From Balneolales bacterium (lineage in GTDB: Bacteria; Bacteroidota; Rhodothermia; Balneolales; HLUCCA01), in assembly GCA_022565415.1 (NCBI GenBank), contig JAIUMT010000112.1:1-9238 (forward strand): a stretch of DNA of 9,238 nucleotides. Direction: 5' to 3'. Shown piece after piece: positions 7,614 through 9,238 of this stretch (the first letter of the stretch is position 1; the number at the start of each line of letters is the position of its first letter). The notes beneath the pieces are model-generated. The model did no database searches. It saw only the letters and a list, made by a program, of their open reading frames with translations, and had not been told where the DNA came from. Both the position numbers and the translations under genes were made by a program.

Positions 7614-8735
7614 ATGATGAGCATAAAAAAATCACTCTTCACAGCACTTTTTCTCCTCACCGGAAGTACAGTGGCTGTAGCACAAGTCGGTATCACCGCT
7701 GTTCCGTTTCTGCAAATCGAGCCCGATTCTCGATCTGCCGGTATGGGTAACACGGGTGTCGCCGTTGCTGATAATGCATCTGCCCTCTTCTGGAATCCTG
7801 CAGGATTCGCTTTCCAGGATGAAGAAACCCAGATTGGTATTACGCACTCAAACTGGCTCCCGAACTTCAACACCGATTTAACCTACTACTATCTTTCTGG
7901 TAAACATCACGTTGATGGACTAGGAAACTTCGGTGCCCATATTACCTATTTCGACTTGGGAGAGCAGGTTGAAACCACCGATCAAAATATAGAAGTTGGT
8001 ACATTTCGTAGCTATGAGCTAGCCACCGGGATATCCTACGGTTTCAAAATTACCGACAATTTCGCCCTTGGAACCGGATTTCGATTCATTTACAGTCGCC
8101 TTGTTCCCGCCGGAACCGTGGTCGGTACTCAAACAGCCCAGAACGGTTCCAGTATTGGTTTTGATTTATCAGGTCTATACAGAACCGATCCATTCGAAAT
8201 TGGTGATAAACTCGCCAACTTCAACCTCGGATTCAACCTGTCGAACGTAGGACGTGGCATGCAATATGTGGATGATTCCCAACGCGATCCATTACCAACC
8301 GTGTTCCGAGCAGGATGGTCGTTCAACATGAATCTGGATTCTTAAGGATTTAACACCCTTACTATCGCCAACGACGTCTCCAAGGTAATGGCCCGAAACG
8401 ATTCTACGGGCAAAGCCATGCCAGTTGTACAGGCTCTTTTCAGCTCTTGGGATACCTACCAACGTTTCGACGCATTGAGCTCTGAGTATGTTGATGTGCC
8501 TCTAAGTGAGCAACTCATGATCGGTATCGGTGCTGAATACTGGTACGACAGCATGTTCGCACTTCGTGCCGGATACTTCTACGAGTCGCCCAATAACGGT
8601 GACCGACAGTTCCTCACCTTTGGTGCCGGTATCCGATATAACATCTTCGGCGTCGACTTCAGTTACCTCCAAACTCTAAAAGAGAATCACCCTCTGGCCA
8701 ACACCATCCGATTCTCCGTCCTACTGAATTTCTGA
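7614..8735 (+). pseudogene. porV: T9SS outer-membrane protein PorV (LptO), interrupted by one in-frame TAA
   Basis: Read through the TAA at codon 244 (8343-8345), this is a 373-residue protein of normal PorV size. PorV is a FadL-like outer-membrane beta-barrel that collects cargo from the T9SS translocon and delivers it to the PorU sortase. It has a signal peptide (KKSLFTALFLLTGSTVAVA, cleavage before Gln24) and the family's N-terminal signature (residues about 30-64: FLQIEPDSRSAGMGNTGVAV, then ALFWNPAG). Alternating barrel strands run throughout, and it ends in an aromatic outer-membrane terminus (IRFSVLLNF). The 129 codons after the stop are in the same frame and continue the barrel (LTIANDVSKV, then AEYWYDSMFALRAGYFYE), so there is no indel. 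The ATG at 8388 is internal to this block. As written, the product would be 243 residues without the last barrel strands and the C-terminal signal, which should not assemble. Loss of PorV would be expected to disable T9SS secretion, so an error or a tolerated stop is worth considering. The start is ATG 7614 or ATG 7617. Confidence 0.88.
8343..8345 (+). other. In-frame ochre codon inside porV
   Basis: The codons read Asn-Leu-Asp-Ser-TAA-Gly-Phe-Asn-Thr-Leu. Barrel sequence continues on both sides in the same frame. Gln (CAA) is one single-base ancestor, and Lys, Glu, Tyr, Leu or Ser are also possible; the family does not fix this position as firmly as in the thiolase. Confidence 0.85.
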
Positions 8736-8741
8736 TAATAA
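8733..8741 (+). other. Three tandem in-frame stop codons (TGA TAA TAA) ending porV
   Basis: After the terminal Asn-Phe, the frame reads TGA, TAA, TAA without interruption. The other genes in the window end in single stops. Tandem stops limit readthrough, but a short run like this can also arise by chance. Confidence 0.9.
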
Positions 8742-8750
8742 GCTAACATT

Positions 8751-9238
8751 TTGCAAAATTCCCGCTATCCGAGCAGGTGGTTACTCAGTATCGCTCTGAC
8801 ACTGTTAATCACCTGCCCTGTTTTTGGTCAGCTACCTCAAGGTCTAACCCCATCAGAATTAGCCAATGGATCTGTCCATATTGTGGCGGTAATGGTCGAA
8901 TTCCAGGAAGATGACAATAGATTCACTTCCGGAAACGGGAAGTTTAATCCGTCTTTTCTAGATAGCGACAGCATTACACTAGACCCTCTCCCACACGATC
9001 GTGGCTATTTCGAAGCTCATCTCGAATTCGCCAAAAACTATTATGAACGGGTTTCCGGAGGTCGATTACAGTTTAGCTACGAAGTACTCCCCGAAATAAT
9101 CACCCTCAATGAGGAAATGGCGGCGTATAGTCCGCTGGGTGAAGATGGCGCCGAGAACGAGAAACTGGCCTTCTTTGCACGGGATGTCTGGGAGGAAGTT
9201 GGAAACCGCGGACTTTTAAACGGAGCCAGCCACGACCC
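8751..9238 (+). CDS. Secreted M6-metalloprotease-like protein, 5' end (runs off the window)
   Basis: The frame is open from TTG 8751 to the right edge (162 codons plus two bases) with no stop. An in-frame TAA at 8739-8741 leaves only TTG 8751 or ATT 8748 as starts; the next in-frame ATG lies well after the signal peptide. Residues 10-26 (WLLSIALTLLITCPVFG) form a signal peptide, with likely cleavage before Gln27. The mature start (GSVHIVAVMVEFQEDDNRFT) and HDRGYFEAHLEFAKNYYERV from His82 match the N-terminal region of M6 / immune-inhibitor-A-like secreted proteins found in Bacteroidota and Balneolales. The zinc motif (HExxH) would lie further on and is not visible, so protease activity is not shown. 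It begins 15 bases after the first porV stop, so it is probably co-transcribed with porV. Relatives often end in a T9SS sorting domain, which would make it cargo of the system encoded next to it; the C-terminus is outside the window. Confidence 0.75.
   Translation, partial: MQNSRYPSRWLLSIALTLLITCPVFGQLPQGLTPSELANGSVHIVAVMVEFQEDDNRFTSGNGKFNPSFLDSDSITLDPLPHDRGYFEAHLEFAKNYYERVSGGRLQFSYEVLPEIITLNEEMAAYSPLGEDGAENEKLAFFARDVWEEVGNRGLLNGASHD

Noticed and set aside
8388..8735. The last part of porV as an independent 115-residue protein from ATG 8388.
   Set aside because: It has no signal peptide, the barrel sequence continues upstream to the TAA at 8343, and it completes the normal PorV length.

Overview
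The window reads as a piece of a Bacteroidota/FCB-group chromosome, most likely from the Balneolales/Rhodothermia side. The main reason is an adjacent pair of type IX secretion system (T9SS) attachment genes, a PorU-type sortase and a PorV-type outer-membrane protein. Shine-Dalgarno sites are weak or absent and GC content is moderate. The lineage is inferred from protein character, not from a marker gene. Every supported gene is on the + strand. I see no RNA genes, CRISPR arrays, insertion sequences or phage genes.

Left part (1-3388): the 3' end of a TPR-like protein; a complete PLP-dependent trans-sulfuration enzyme (cystathionine gamma-synthase/gamma-lyase type); a small lipoprotein with a probable NTF2-like fold, starting at GTG one base after the previous stop; and a thiolase (acetyl-CoA C-acetyltransferase). 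The first three gaps are 40, 1 and 12 bases, so these genes could be one transcript, although their functions are not obviously linked.

Right part (3389-9238): a 215-base AT-rich gap with a 14-base perfect palindrome and a possible promoter, then the porU-like gene (1310 codons), the porV-like gene, and the 5' end of a secreted M6-metalloprotease-like protein that runs off the window. PorU and PorV act together at the outer membrane: PorV shuttles T9SS cargo, and PorU removes the C-terminal sorting domain and joins the cargo to the surface anchor. The downstream secreted protein is a plausible cargo.

The most unusual observation is that both the thiolase and porV are interrupted by a single in-frame TAA, at codons 181 and 244, with no frameshift. 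Read through, each gives a protein of normal family length with all expected parts. In the thiolase the interrupted position is one where relatives carry Gln, so CAA to TAA is the simplest change; the porV stop can be explained by the same change. Two such events in 9 kb could be a C-to-T artefact (amplification or assembly), real nonsense mutations, or suppressed/recoded ochre codons. Wholesale reassignment of TAA is argued against by ordinary CAA usage in the long porU frame and by TAA acting as a sensible terminator of two other frames.
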